64,000 nucleotides of DNA from Actinomadura syzygii (GTDB lineage: Bacteria; Actinomycetota; Actinomycetes; Streptosporangiales; Streptosporangiaceae), in NCBI RefSeq assembly GCF_008085905.1, contig NZ_VSFF01000020.1, positions 1-64,000 on the forward strand, in the 5' to 3' direction. Both the position numbers and the translations under genes were made by a program. Under the pieces are notes generated by a model, which was not told the DNA's origin, did not search any database, and saw only the letters and a list, made by a program, of their open reading frames with translations. This document shows, piece after piece, positions 33,708 to 41,131 of the stretch (within the stretch, counting starts at the first letter, position 1; every line of letters starts with the position of its first letter).

Positions 33708-35273
33708 TCAGCCCGTGTCGCGGCGCAGGACGACGAGGGCGACGTCGTCCTCGCGGGGCCCGAACTCGGCGATGACGCGGTCGCCGAAGCGCTCCAGCTC
33801 GTCCTCCACGTCGGCGGCGACGAGGCGGAGCCGCTCCATGTTGTCGGTGAGCGGGATGCCCCGGTCCTCGATCAGCCCGTCGGTGAGCAGGACGACCACG
33901 CCGCCCGGCGGCACGAGCATCTCCTCGACCGCCACTCCGCCCGCCGGGAAGCCGAGCAGCACCCCGCCGCCGCCCCCGTACCGGGCGCGCCCGCCGTGCA
34001 CGTGCAGCGGCGGGAGGTGCCCGGCGTTCGCGACGTGCGCGGCGCCGCTGCGCGGGTCGAGCGTCATCAGGCACATCGTGGCGGTCTGCTCGTCGTGGTA
34101 CCGCTCCATGACGTCGTTCAGCAGCCGCAGGATCGTGACGGAGTCGTGGCCCTCGACGGCGAAGGCGCGCAGCGCGTGCCGGATCTCCGCCATCACGGTC
34201 GCGGCGTGCAGCGAGTGGCCCTGCACGTCCCCGATCGCGACGAGGACCCGCTCGCCGCAGTCGAGCACCTCGTAGAAGTCGCCGCCCACCTCGGCCTGGT
34301 CCCCGGCGGGCTCGTACCGGACGGCGAGCGACCAGCCGGGGATCGCCGGCAGCGACGCCGGGAGCAGGCTGCGCTGCAGCGTCAGGGAGATCGAGTGCTC
34401 CTCGGTGTAGGAGCGGAGCGCCTCCATCGCCAGCGCCACCGCCTGCCCGAGCTGGCGGAGCAGGTTGACGTCGTCCTCCGTCCGCGCCCCGCGCGCGGTG
34501 ACGCCGACGGCGATCGGCGGGCGGTCGTGCTTGAGCCGGGACACCACGAGCGTGATGTCGCCCTGCGACATGCTGTCGGGCAGCAGCTTCAGCCACTCGT
34601 CCTCGGGAACCACCGCGACCTCCGTGCCCGGTTCGTCGCCGAGGCTCGCGACCTCCGCCAGGCGCGCGGTCGTCTCCGGCGGGCAGCCCCGGTGCCACGG
34701 CCCGACGCCGAAGTCGATGGTCCGGCGGCCCCGGTCGTCCGGCGGCAGCACGAACACCCCGACCGGCACCCCGAAGATCGCGAACGCGCCGCGGGCCGCC
34801 ACCGCCGCCATGTCCTCGAACGAGGTGGCCGCGTTGATGGCGAGGGACGTCCGGGTCAGCTCGGCCATCCGGGCCGCCATCCGCTCGGCGGCGCGGCGCG
34901 CCTGGTAGTAGCGCAGCACCGCCTCCACGGTCGCGATGAACTCGCCCGGGTCGATCGGGTCCGTCATGTAGGCGTCGGCGCCGCGCCGCAGGCCCTGCGT
35001 GCGGTCCTCGACGTCGACGGCCTGCGCCGAGATGTGGATGACGGGCAGCGACCTCGTGTCCGGCGCGGTCTTGATCTGCTCGCAGACGTCGATGCCGCTC
35101 ATGTCGGGCAGCCGGACGTCCAGCACCACCAGGTCGATGGCGTGGTCGGTGAGCCGCCGCCACGCCTCCGCCGCCGACGCCGCCTCCACCACGGTGTGCC
35201 CGGCGCGGCGCAGCCAGCTGCCGATGATGTACCGCTTGGTGTGGTTGTCGTCGACCACCAGCGTCTGCGTCAT
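33708..35273 (-). CDS. Receiver-GAF-SpoIIE phosphatase, RsbU/RssB-like output (521 aa)
   Basis: The last gene of the six-gene stressosome operon. The receiver domain is residues 1-120 with acidic pair Asp8-Asp9, phospho-acceptor Asp52 (VLDVRLPDMSG) and Ser in VIHISAQ. The invariant Lys before Pro is Asp here (YMTDPIDP), which is unusual. A GAF-like sensor follows (about 140-295). The SpoIIE PP2C phosphatase is at about 310-521: IGDVQGHSLHAA, LLTDGLIEDRG, REDDVALVV. It would dephosphorylate a STAS anti-sigma antagonist when the receiver is switched. ATG 35273 overlaps the kinase stop (ATGA). No antagonist or sigma factor gene is adjacent. Confidence 0.9.
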   Translation of the reverse strand: MTQTLVVDDNHTKRYIIGSWLRRAGHTVVEAASAAEAWRRLTDHAIDLVVLDVRLPDMSGIDVCEQIKTAPDTRSLPVIHISAQAVDVEDRTQGLRRGADAYMTDPIDPGEFIATVEAVLRYYQARRAAERMAARMAELTRTSLAINAATSFEDMAAVAARGAFAIFGVPVGVFVLPPDDRGRRTIDFGVGPWHRGCPPETTARLAEVASLGDEPGTEVAVVPEDEWLKLLPDSMSQGDITLVVSRLKHDRPPIAVGVTARGARTEDDVNLLRQLGQAVALAMEALRSYTEEHSISLTLQRSLLPASLPAIPGWSLAVRYEPAGDQAEVGGDFYEVLDCGERVLVAIGDVQGHSLHAATVMAEIRHALRAFAVEGHDSVTILRLLNDVMERYHDEQTATMCLMTLDPRSGAAHVANAGHLPPLHVHGGRARYGGGGGVLLGFPAGGVAVEEMLVPPGGVVVLLTDGLIEDRGIPLTDNMERLRLVAADVEDELERFGDRVIAEFGPREDDVALVVLRRDTG

Positions 35274-37015
35274 CGTCCGTCGCCCCCGGCGCCCGCGCCG
35301 CCTTCCTTGGCCCTGCGGATCGCGTCGGCGAGCGTCTCCGGGTGGATCCGGTCCTTGCCGAGCAGCGCGCCCGCGCGGGCCAGCCGCGGGTCGCCGGCGG
35401 GCGACACGTCCGCCGAGGTGACGAGCACGACCGGGATCCCGGACGGCAGCCGGGCGAGGACGTCGTAGCCGTCCAGCACCGGCATCCGCAGGTCGAGCAG
35501 GACGAGGTCGGGCCGGTCCGCCGCGACCGTGTCCAGCGCCGCGCGCCCGTCGGCCGCCTCGGTGACGCGGGCGCCGCCGTCCTCGACCAGGCCGCGCAGG
35601 ACGAGCCGCGTCGTCGCGTCGTCGTCGGCGACCAGGACGTGCCCGAGGTCGAGCTCGGCGAGGCGCCGGTACGGCGGCAGCCGCAGAGTGACCGTCGTGC
35701 CTTCGCCGAGGGTGCTGTCCAGCAGCAGGTCGCCGCCGAGCGCGCGGGCGAGCCGCAGCGCGTACGGCAGGCCGAGGCCCGTCCCGCCCGCCGCGCTGCC
35801 GGGGACGCGGTAGAACTCCTCGAAGACCCGCTCCCGGTCGGCGGCCGGGATGCCCGCGCCGGTGTCGGACACGGCGAACTCGGTGTGCCGGGGCTCCGCC
35901 CGCGCGGTGATCCGCACCTCGCCCTCGGCGGTGAACTTCAGCCCGTTGCCGACGAGGTTGCGCAGGATGCGGGTCAGCATCTCCGCGTCGGTGACGATGA
36001 TCGGCGGCGCGGCGTCCGCGTCGACGACCAGCGCCAGCCCGGCCTCCTCGGCCATCGGGCGGAGCAGTTCGGCCAGCTCGTCCAGCAGCGCTGGGACGGG
36101 CACCGGCGCCGCCCGCGCCGCGACCCCGCCGCGCTCCGCCCGCGCCATGTCCAGCAGCTCGTCGACCAGCGTGAGCAGGGTGCCGCCGGCGTCGCCGATC
36201 AGGGTGATCTGGTGGCGCTGCTCGCCGGTGAGCGGGTCGGCGGCCGGGTCGAGCAGCAGCCGGGTCAGCCCGAGGACGCCGTTCACCGGGGTCCGCAGCT
36301 CGTGGCTGACGTTCGCCCAGAACCGGTTCTTCGCCTCGCCCGCCTCGCGGAGCTGCCCCGACTTCTCCTCCAGGTCCGCGTACAGCGCCACGACGCCCCG
36401 GTTGGTCTCCGCCAGCTCCTCGGAGATCTCGCCGTAGAGGGCCATCACGCCCCGGTTCGTCTGCTCCAGCTCGGAGTTGAGGTCGCGCAGCTCGTCCTTC
36501 TGCCGCTGGAGGTCCTCCAGCGCGGCCATCAGGTCGGCGTTCTGCGTCCGCAGCTCCTCCAGCGCCGGGACGGGCTCCAGCCGGCGCAGCCGGGCGCGCA
36601 GCCCGTCCAGGTCCGCCTCGGCCGGGGGCGCCGCGCCCGCCGGGAGGTTCTTGCGGAGCCGGACGCGGACGCCGCCGCCCGGCCGGTCCTCCCGCTCGAC
36701 GGCGCTCATCAGCCGCGCCACCGCGGCCTGGCAGGCGTCCGCGCCCGCCATCGACGTGCGCGGCACGAGGTCCAGCTCGACGACGAGGCCGGGCCGCCGC
36801 CCCCGGTCCAGGCGGAACGCGACCGCCACGGTCTCGGCGCACGACTGCAGCTCCCGCCCGGCCTCGCTCAGCGCGGTCGCGACGCGCACCTGGTCCTGGT
36901 GGTCCAGGCCGACCTCGGCGGCGACCGTCCGGCCCGCGCGCCGGACGGCGAACACGCCCGCCTCGTCGGTGATCTCGATGCGGAGCAGCTCGGCGGTCGC
37001 GTCGGGTCCGCTCAC
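35270..37015 (-). CDS. Hybrid sensor histidine kinase with N-terminal RsbT-like domain (581 aa)
   Basis: The order is a degenerate RsbT/RsbW-like ATPase fold (about 10-120), then a coiled coil (150-228) that contains the NRGVxALYxxxxE unit twice. HisKA follows with His238 (FWANVSHELRTP), then HATPase with N-box NLVGNGLKF, G1 DTGAGIP and G2 GTGLGLPYAL. The C-terminal receiver has Asp508 (LLDLRMP) and Lys in GKDRI. There is no transmembrane segment, so it is cytoplasmic. The RsbT-like N-terminus suggests it is switched by direct contact with the stressosome proteins rather than by a ligand. GTG 37015 overlaps the previous stop (GTGA). It probably phosphorylates its own receiver and the receiver-phosphatase downstream. 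Confidence 0.9.
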   Translation of the reverse strand: MSGPDATAELLRIEITDEAGVFAVRRAGRTVAAEVGLDHQDQVRVATALSEAGRELQSCAETVAVAFRLDRGRRPGLVVELDLVPRTSMAGADACQAAVARLMSAVEREDRPGGGVRVRLRKNLPAGAAPPAEADLDGLRARLRRLEPVPALEELRTQNADLMAALEDLQRQKDELRDLNSELEQTNRGVMALYGEISEELAETNRGVVALYADLEEKSGQLREAGEAKNRFWANVSHELRTPVNGVLGLTRLLLDPAADPLTGEQRHQITLIGDAGGTLLTLVDELLDMARAERGGVAARAAPVPVPALLDELAELLRPMAEEAGLALVVDADAAPPIIVTDAEMLTRILRNLVGNGLKFTAEGEVRITARAEPRHTEFAVSDTGAGIPAADRERVFEEFYRVPGSAAGGTGLGLPYALRLARALGGDLLLDSTLGEGTTVTLRLPPYRRLAELDLGHVLVADDDATTRLVLRGLVEDGGARVTEAADGRAALDTVAADRPDLVLLDLRMPVLDGYDVLARLPSGIPVVLVTSADVSPAGDPRLARAGALLGKDRIHPETLADAIRRAKEGGAGAGGDGR

Positions 37016-38094
37016 GGCGCGCCCCCGCCGGACGTCGCGACGGCGAGCACGGACCGGTCGTCGTGCCGCACCCCGGCGTCGCGCAGCAGCGTCGCGGCGA
37101 TCAGCAGCGGGTCGCAGCCGAGCAGGCCCGGATGGTCGGCGAGCCGCCAGCGGCCGGTGAGGCCGTCGGAGTGCAGCACCACCGCCGCCCCCGGCGGCAG
37201 CGCGTAGCCGTGCTCGCGGATCCGCCCGCCGCGCGCGCCGCGCCCGCCCGCGATCCCGGGCACGGAGACCATCCCCTGCCGCCTGTCCGGCCCGACGATC
37301 CACGCGGCGACGTTCCCGATCCCGGCGAACCCGACCCGTCCGGCGGCCGGGTCGACGGCGGCGACCGCGACCGCGCCGCCCCGCGTCTCCGCCATCTCCC
37401 GGTGGACCCGCCGCAGCACGTCCGCCGGACGCTCCAGGGCGGACGTGTCGTGCGCGGCGCGGACCGCCGCCCGCGCCGCCCGCGCGGCGAGCGGGCCGTG
37501 CCCGAGGCCGTCGCAGAGCAGGGCGTAGAGGACGCCGTCCACGACGCGGGCGGTGTAGGCGTCGCCGCACTCCTCCTCGCCGTCGATCGGCAGGTTCAGC
37601 CCCGCGAACGGCGCCCCGGCCGCCGCGCCGAGCGACCCGCCGGGCGACTCGCCGGGCGGCTGGAACCGCGCGAACAGCACCGTGCCCGCGTCCGGACGCG
37701 AATACAGCCCGCTGTGGTCGGCGAGCCGCTCGATCGACCCCAGCCCGACCCCGAGGGTGCCGCGCGTCGAGAAACCGTCCGCCCGCGACACCGGGACGTC
37801 GGCGATGCCCGGCCCCCGGTCGACGCACACGAACTCCAGCGCGGCCGCCCCGCCGTTCCGGACGATGCGCAGCAGCATCTCGCCCTGCCGCGCGTGCTCG
37901 GCGAGGTTCGTCGCCGCCTCCGTCGCCGCGATCCGCACCCGCTCGAGCCGCTCCCCGGCGAACCCGAGCCGCTCGGCGAGCGCGGTGATCCGCCGCCGGA
38001 CGCCCGCCGCGGCGCTGCGCTCCTCCACCCGGACCAGCAGCGAGTCGCCCGCGGGCGGGCTGGTCGTCCAGCCGGGGCCGCTCAGCGGGTCCAT
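37012..38094 (-). CDS. Fused RsbT-like ATPase and RsbX-like PP2C phosphatase (360 aa)
   Basis: Residues 15-145 are a GHKL ATPase of the anti-sigma/RsbT type with N-box Asn63 (ATEAATNLAEHA) and G-box DRGPGIAD/GVGLGSIERLAD. Residues 175-360 are a minimal SpoIIE/RsbX phosphatase: ALLCDGLGHG (192-200), VLHSDGLTGRW and HDDRSVL supply the metal Asp residues. In Bacillus, RsbX resets the stressosome by dephosphorylating RsbR and RsbS; that role is inferred here from position directly after rsbT. ATG 38094 lies within the end of rsbT (13-bp overlap). Confidence 0.88.
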   Translation of the reverse strand: MDPLSGPGWTTSPPAGDSLLVRVEERSAAAGVRRRITALAERLGFAGERLERVRIAATEAATNLAEHARQGEMLLRIVRNGGAAALEFVCVDRGPGIADVPVSRADGFSTRGTLGVGLGSIERLADHSGLYSRPDAGTVLFARFQPPGESPGGSLGAAAGAPFAGLNLPIDGEEECGDAYTARVVDGVLYALLCDGLGHGPLAARAARAAVRAAHDTSALERPADVLRRVHREMAETRGGAVAVAAVDPAAGRVGFAGIGNVAAWIVGPDRRQGMVSVPGIAGGRGARGGRIREHGYALPPGAAVVLHSDGLTGRWRLADHPGLLGCDPLLIAATLLRDAGVRHDDRSVLAVATSGGGAP

Positions 38095-38492
38095 TTGGCC
38101 ACCGTCACCGTGGTGCCGCCGCCCGCCTCGCTCCGCAGCCCGAACTCGTCGCAGAGCTGCCGGGCGCCGGGCAGGCCGAGGCCGAGGCCCGTGCCGCTCG
38201 ACCAGCCCTCGCTGAGCGCCCGGTCCACGTCCGCGATGCCGGGGCCCTCGTCGGTGAAGACGAGCCGGACGCCCTTCCTGCCGTCCTCGCCGGTCGCCCG
38301 TTCCACCCGCATGGCGCCGCCCCCGCCGTGCGCGTAGGTGTTGCGCGCCAGCTCGCTGGCCGCCGTGACCAGCTTGGTCTGGTCGACCAGCGACAGCCCG
38401 GCCGCCGCCGCGGCGGCCCGCACCACCTGCCGGACGCGGACGACGTCGTCGCTCGACGCGATGGGCATCTCCTCGCCGGACGGCGTCGTCAC
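38082..38492 (-). CDS. rsbT: Anti-sigma regulatory serine kinase RsbT (136 aa)
   Basis: The stressosome switch kinase. It is a single GHKL domain with N-box ELARNTYAHG (Asn51) and G1 FTDEGPGIAD, followed by GLGLGLPGARQL. The LVTAASELARN segment is diagnostic of RsbT over RsbW. In the family, RsbT phosphorylates RsbS and RsbR under stress, is then released, and activates an RsbU-type target. GTG 38492 overlaps the rsbS stop (GTGA). Confidence 0.93.
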   Translation of the reverse strand: MTTPSGEEMPIASSDDVVRVRQVVRAAAAAAGLSLVDQTKLVTAASELARNTYAHGGGGAMRVERATGEDGRKGVRLVFTDEGPGIADVDRALSEGWSSGTGLGLGLPGARQLCDEFGLRSEAGGGTTVTVAKWTR

Positions 38493-38908
38493 GGCCCGTC
38501 CGCCAGGGCGGGCCCGGGGCGGGCGGGCCGCGCGGAGCCCGCCGGGCCCGCGTGCGGCAGCCCGGCGCCGAGCAGCCGCATGCCCTCCTCCAGGTCCAGC
38601 GCGGTGCGCACGCCGCCGAGCGACAGCCCGAGCTCCACCAGCGTGATCGCCACCGCCGGGCGCATCCCCACCACCACCGTCTCGGCGTCCATCAGCCGGG
38701 ACATGGACGCGATCGTCGCGAACATCCGGCCGATGAACGAGTCGACGACGTCCACCGCCGTGATGTCGATGATCACGCCGTGCGCGCCGGTGGCGACGAT
38801 CCGCTCGGAGAGGTCCTCCTGCAGCGCCAGGACCGTCTGGTCCTGGAGGTCGGTCTGGATCGACACGAGCAGGACGTCCCCGATCTTGAGAATCGGCACC
38901 CGGTCCAT
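38489..38908 (-). CDS. rsbS: Stressosome scaffold antagonist RsbS (139 aa)
   Basis: A single STAS domain that forms the stressosome core with RsbR. The phosphorylation site is Ser57 in VDVVDSFIGRM, matching Bacillus Ser59, within the conserved IIDITAVDVVDS strand; MRPAVAITLVELGL follows. The C-terminal 25 residues are a Gly/Ala/Pro tail absent from Bacillus RsbS. ATG 38908 overlaps the rsbR stop by one base (TGATG). Confidence 0.93.
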   Translation of the reverse strand: MDRVPILKIGDVLLVSIQTDLQDQTVLALQEDLSERIVATGAHGVIIDITAVDVVDSFIGRMFATIASMSRLMDAETVVVGMRPAVAITLVELGLSLGGVRTALDLEEGMRLLGAGLPHAGPAGSARPARPGPALADGP

Positions 38909-39741
38909 CAGCCCTCCGGCTCGCCGACGACGCGCAGGCCGGAACGTTCCAGCACGTATGCCAGCGCGTCCGCGAGGGTCGCCTTCGTCACGATGTCGCC
39001 GAACTCGATGCCGAGCGCCACGATCGTCTGCGCGATCTGCGGGCGGATCCCGGACACGACGCAGTGCGTGCCCATCAGCCGGGCCGCCATCACCGTCTTC
39101 ATCAGGTGCTGCGCGACCTCGGTGTCCACGGCGGGCACCCCGGTGATGTCGATCACCGCGTACCGGGCGCCGGTGGTGACCAGCGCCTGGAGCAGCGTCT
39201 CCATCGCGATCTGCGCGCGGGCGGAGTCGAGGGTGCCGACGAGCGGGACGCCGAGGACGCGGTCCCACAGCCGCACCACGGGCGTCGACAGCTCCAGCAG
39301 CTGGTCGGCCTGGTCGGCGATCACCTGCTCGCGCGCCGCCGCGTACGTCTCGAACGTCGCGAGGCCCAGCTCGTCGACGTAGGACGAGAAGTCGATCAGC
39401 TCGGAGTAGGCCCGCTGGTCGCGGGTCATCCGGATCTGCTCGTACAGCGACTGCTTCAGCGCGAACACGCCGACCGCCGTCTCGGTCGGGCTGAACCCGT
39501 GCCGGGCCCGGCCCCGGGAGATCTCCGCGAGCGCGGCCCGCAGCTCGTCCCCGGCGGCGGTGTCGCCCTCCAGCGCGCGTTCGACGAGCCCGTACAGCTC
39601 CGTCAGCTCCGACCGGACCTCCGCCTCGGAGAGCCGCCCGTGGACGGTCTCGCCGACCAGCTCGATCCACCGGCCGAGGACCGGCTCGCGCCAGGAGCGC
39701 AGCAGCTCCGCGATCGGAGTGTCGTCCGCGCCGCCGGTCAT
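38908..39741 (-). CDS. rsbR: Stressosome sensor-scaffold RsbR (277 aa)
   Basis: The N-terminal sensory part (about 1-150) is the helical RsbRD-type domain (histidine-kinase N-like), not a globin. The C-terminal STAS domain carries both sites phosphorylated by RsbT in Bacillus RsbR: Thr207 in GVPAVDTEVAQH and Thr239 in RPQIAQTIVALG. First gene of the operon; the 235 bp upstream must contain the promoter, but no clear sigma box was recognised. It would set the stimulus to which the whole operon answers. Confidence 0.92.
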   Translation of the reverse strand: MTGGADDTPIAELLRSWREPVLGRWIELVGETVHGRLSEAEVRSELTELYGLVERALEGDTAAGDELRAALAEISRGRARHGFSPTETAVGVFALKQSLYEQIRMTRDQRAYSELIDFSSYVDELGLATFETYAAAREQVIADQADQLLELSTPVVRLWDRVLGVPLVGTLDSARAQIAMETLLQALVTTGARYAVIDITGVPAVDTEVAQHLMKTVMAARLMGTHCVVSGIRPQIAQTIVALGIEFGDIVTKATLADALAYVLERSGLRVVGEPEG

Positions 39742-39976
39742 GCCCGCGGTCCCATCGATGCCCCCCGTCCCCGCCGCCGGTCCGCGTCGTCCGTGCTGCC
39801 GGGGGTCGCGCGACGGGGCGGCGCCCGCGGCGGGTCGCCGGGTGCCCGCTCCGGGGCGTCCGTGCCACGCGCGCCACCCGGTGCTCGTCCCGACCCACCG
39901 TAACCGTGGAAAAGCCCCGCACCACCGCGAATGACCTGGACGTTTACGCCTTATGACCAGTTTTTGGGGAGGTCGG

Positions 39977-40849
39977 TCAGTCCCACCAGAACGACCAGTT
40001 GGTCTTGCCGCGGATCTCCTCGGCGTACCCGGCGAGGGTGCCCGGGCCCTGGAAGAGGATGTCGGGGCAGAACGTCCAGTGCTCGGCCGCGACGTGCACC
40101 GCGTGCCGGACGGTGACCGGCGGCGCCGCGACGCTCAGCTCCAGCGTGTTGAAGCCGAGCGCGACGACCCGGGCGCCGAACCTGTCCTCCCAGCCGCGCA
40201 GGACGGCGGCGAGCGGCGCCGTCCACTCGTTGTGGTTGAGGGCGCCCTGCCAGCCGACGGCGGCGATCGCGTCCGCGCCCCGCTCGACGGCGGCGAGGCC
40301 GAGCGACAGCCCGCGCCCGGCGAGGGCGCGGGCGTACCGGTCGGCCATGGCGTCGGGGTCGTCCAGCGGGACGCCCGCCGGGGCGAGCCCCGGGCAGTGC
40401 CGCCCGTAGGGGGCGAGGTCGTCGAGGTCCTCCGCGGACGCCTGCTCCGCCCAGTCGGCCCACACCTCGGACATGAACGCGTGCGGGAGGTAGTTCTCGA
40501 TCTCGTCCAGCGGCTCGGGCGCGATCTGGCCGGACGCCCAGGGCTGGTCGGTCTCGTCCATCAGCAGCGGCCAGAGGCCCGACCCGGCGTGCTCGGCGCG
40601 GAGCCTGCACCACAGCTCGCCGTGGACGGGCTCCTCGCTCAGCCAGAACGCGGGGCGCATCAGCAGCCGCCGCTGCGGGTAGCCGGGGTCCGGCCAGACC
40701 AGGTCCCCCTCGGGCAGCGGCGCGGCCAGCGTCCGCTCGGCGGACCCGCCGCGCGGGCCGTCGCCGGGGGCGTCGCCCGGGCCCGCGGGCCGCGGGTCGA
40801 ACAGCCGCGCCAGGTCGCCCGGCAGGGGCCGGACCTCCACATCATCCAT
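39977..40849 (-). CDS. DUF4253-family protein (290 aa)
   Basis: The C-terminal part (RVVALGFNTLELSVAAPPVT then HWTFCPDILFQGPGTLAGYA) is the conserved end of DUF4253 proteins. The N-terminal half has the Trp-rich middle region seen in the family. The domain is common in actinobacteria and linked by some to toxin-immunity settings, but its function is unknown. ATG 40849 is taken as start, with GGAAC about 10 bases before; the TTG ten codons earlier is a less likely alternative. No toxin gene is seen beside it. Confidence 0.8.
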   Translation of the reverse strand: MDDVEVRPLPGDLARLFDPRPAGPGDAPGDGPRGGSAERTLAAPLPEGDLVWPDPGYPQRRLLMRPAFWLSEEPVHGELWCRLRAEHAGSGLWPLLMDETDQPWASGQIAPEPLDEIENYLPHAFMSEVWADWAEQASAEDLDDLAPYGRHCPGLAPAGVPLDDPDAMADRYARALAGRGLSLGLAAVERGADAIAAVGWQGALNHNEWTAPLAAVLRGWEDRFGARVVALGFNTLELSVAAPPVTVRHAVHVAAEHWTFCPDILFQGPGTLAGYAEEIRGKTNWSFWWD

Positions 40850-40934
40850 TTCACGCCGTTCCGGTACAGAGCAGGCCAACAGGATCTTGGCTCTGGAGAT
40901 GGTAACGGCGCGGGGCCCGCTCTCGCGGCCGGTC

Positions 40935-41105
40935 TCAGGGTTCCCGCCTGCCCCGGGCCAGGTAGTCGATCAGCACGGCGACGACGCCGACGCCCGTGAC
41001 GGAGCTGACGACGATCGCGAACCACGTGTTGCCGAGGATCACGTTCGCGACGGCGTTGACGGCGATGAGGATGCCGATCACGGTCCAGCGGGTGGAGTTG
41101 CTCAT
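40935..41105 (-). CDS. Small two-helix membrane protein (56 aa)
   Basis: A short ORF beginning MSNSTRWTVIGILIAVNAVA and ending YLARGRREP. It has two hydrophobic segments (about 8-24 and 29-47), separated by a Gly-Asn turn, and a basic tail expected to stay inside. ATG 41105 is preceded by AAAGG about 10 bases away. It lies 26 bp downstream of the MacB-like permease stop, read on from that gene, and could be its third gene. The family is not known; composition and start context support expression. Confidence 0.65.
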   Translation of the reverse strand: MSNSTRWTVIGILIAVNAVANVILGNTWFAIVVSSVTGVGVVAVLIDYLARGRREP

Positions 41106-41131
41106 GGCTCATGCCTTTCTGCGATGGATTC

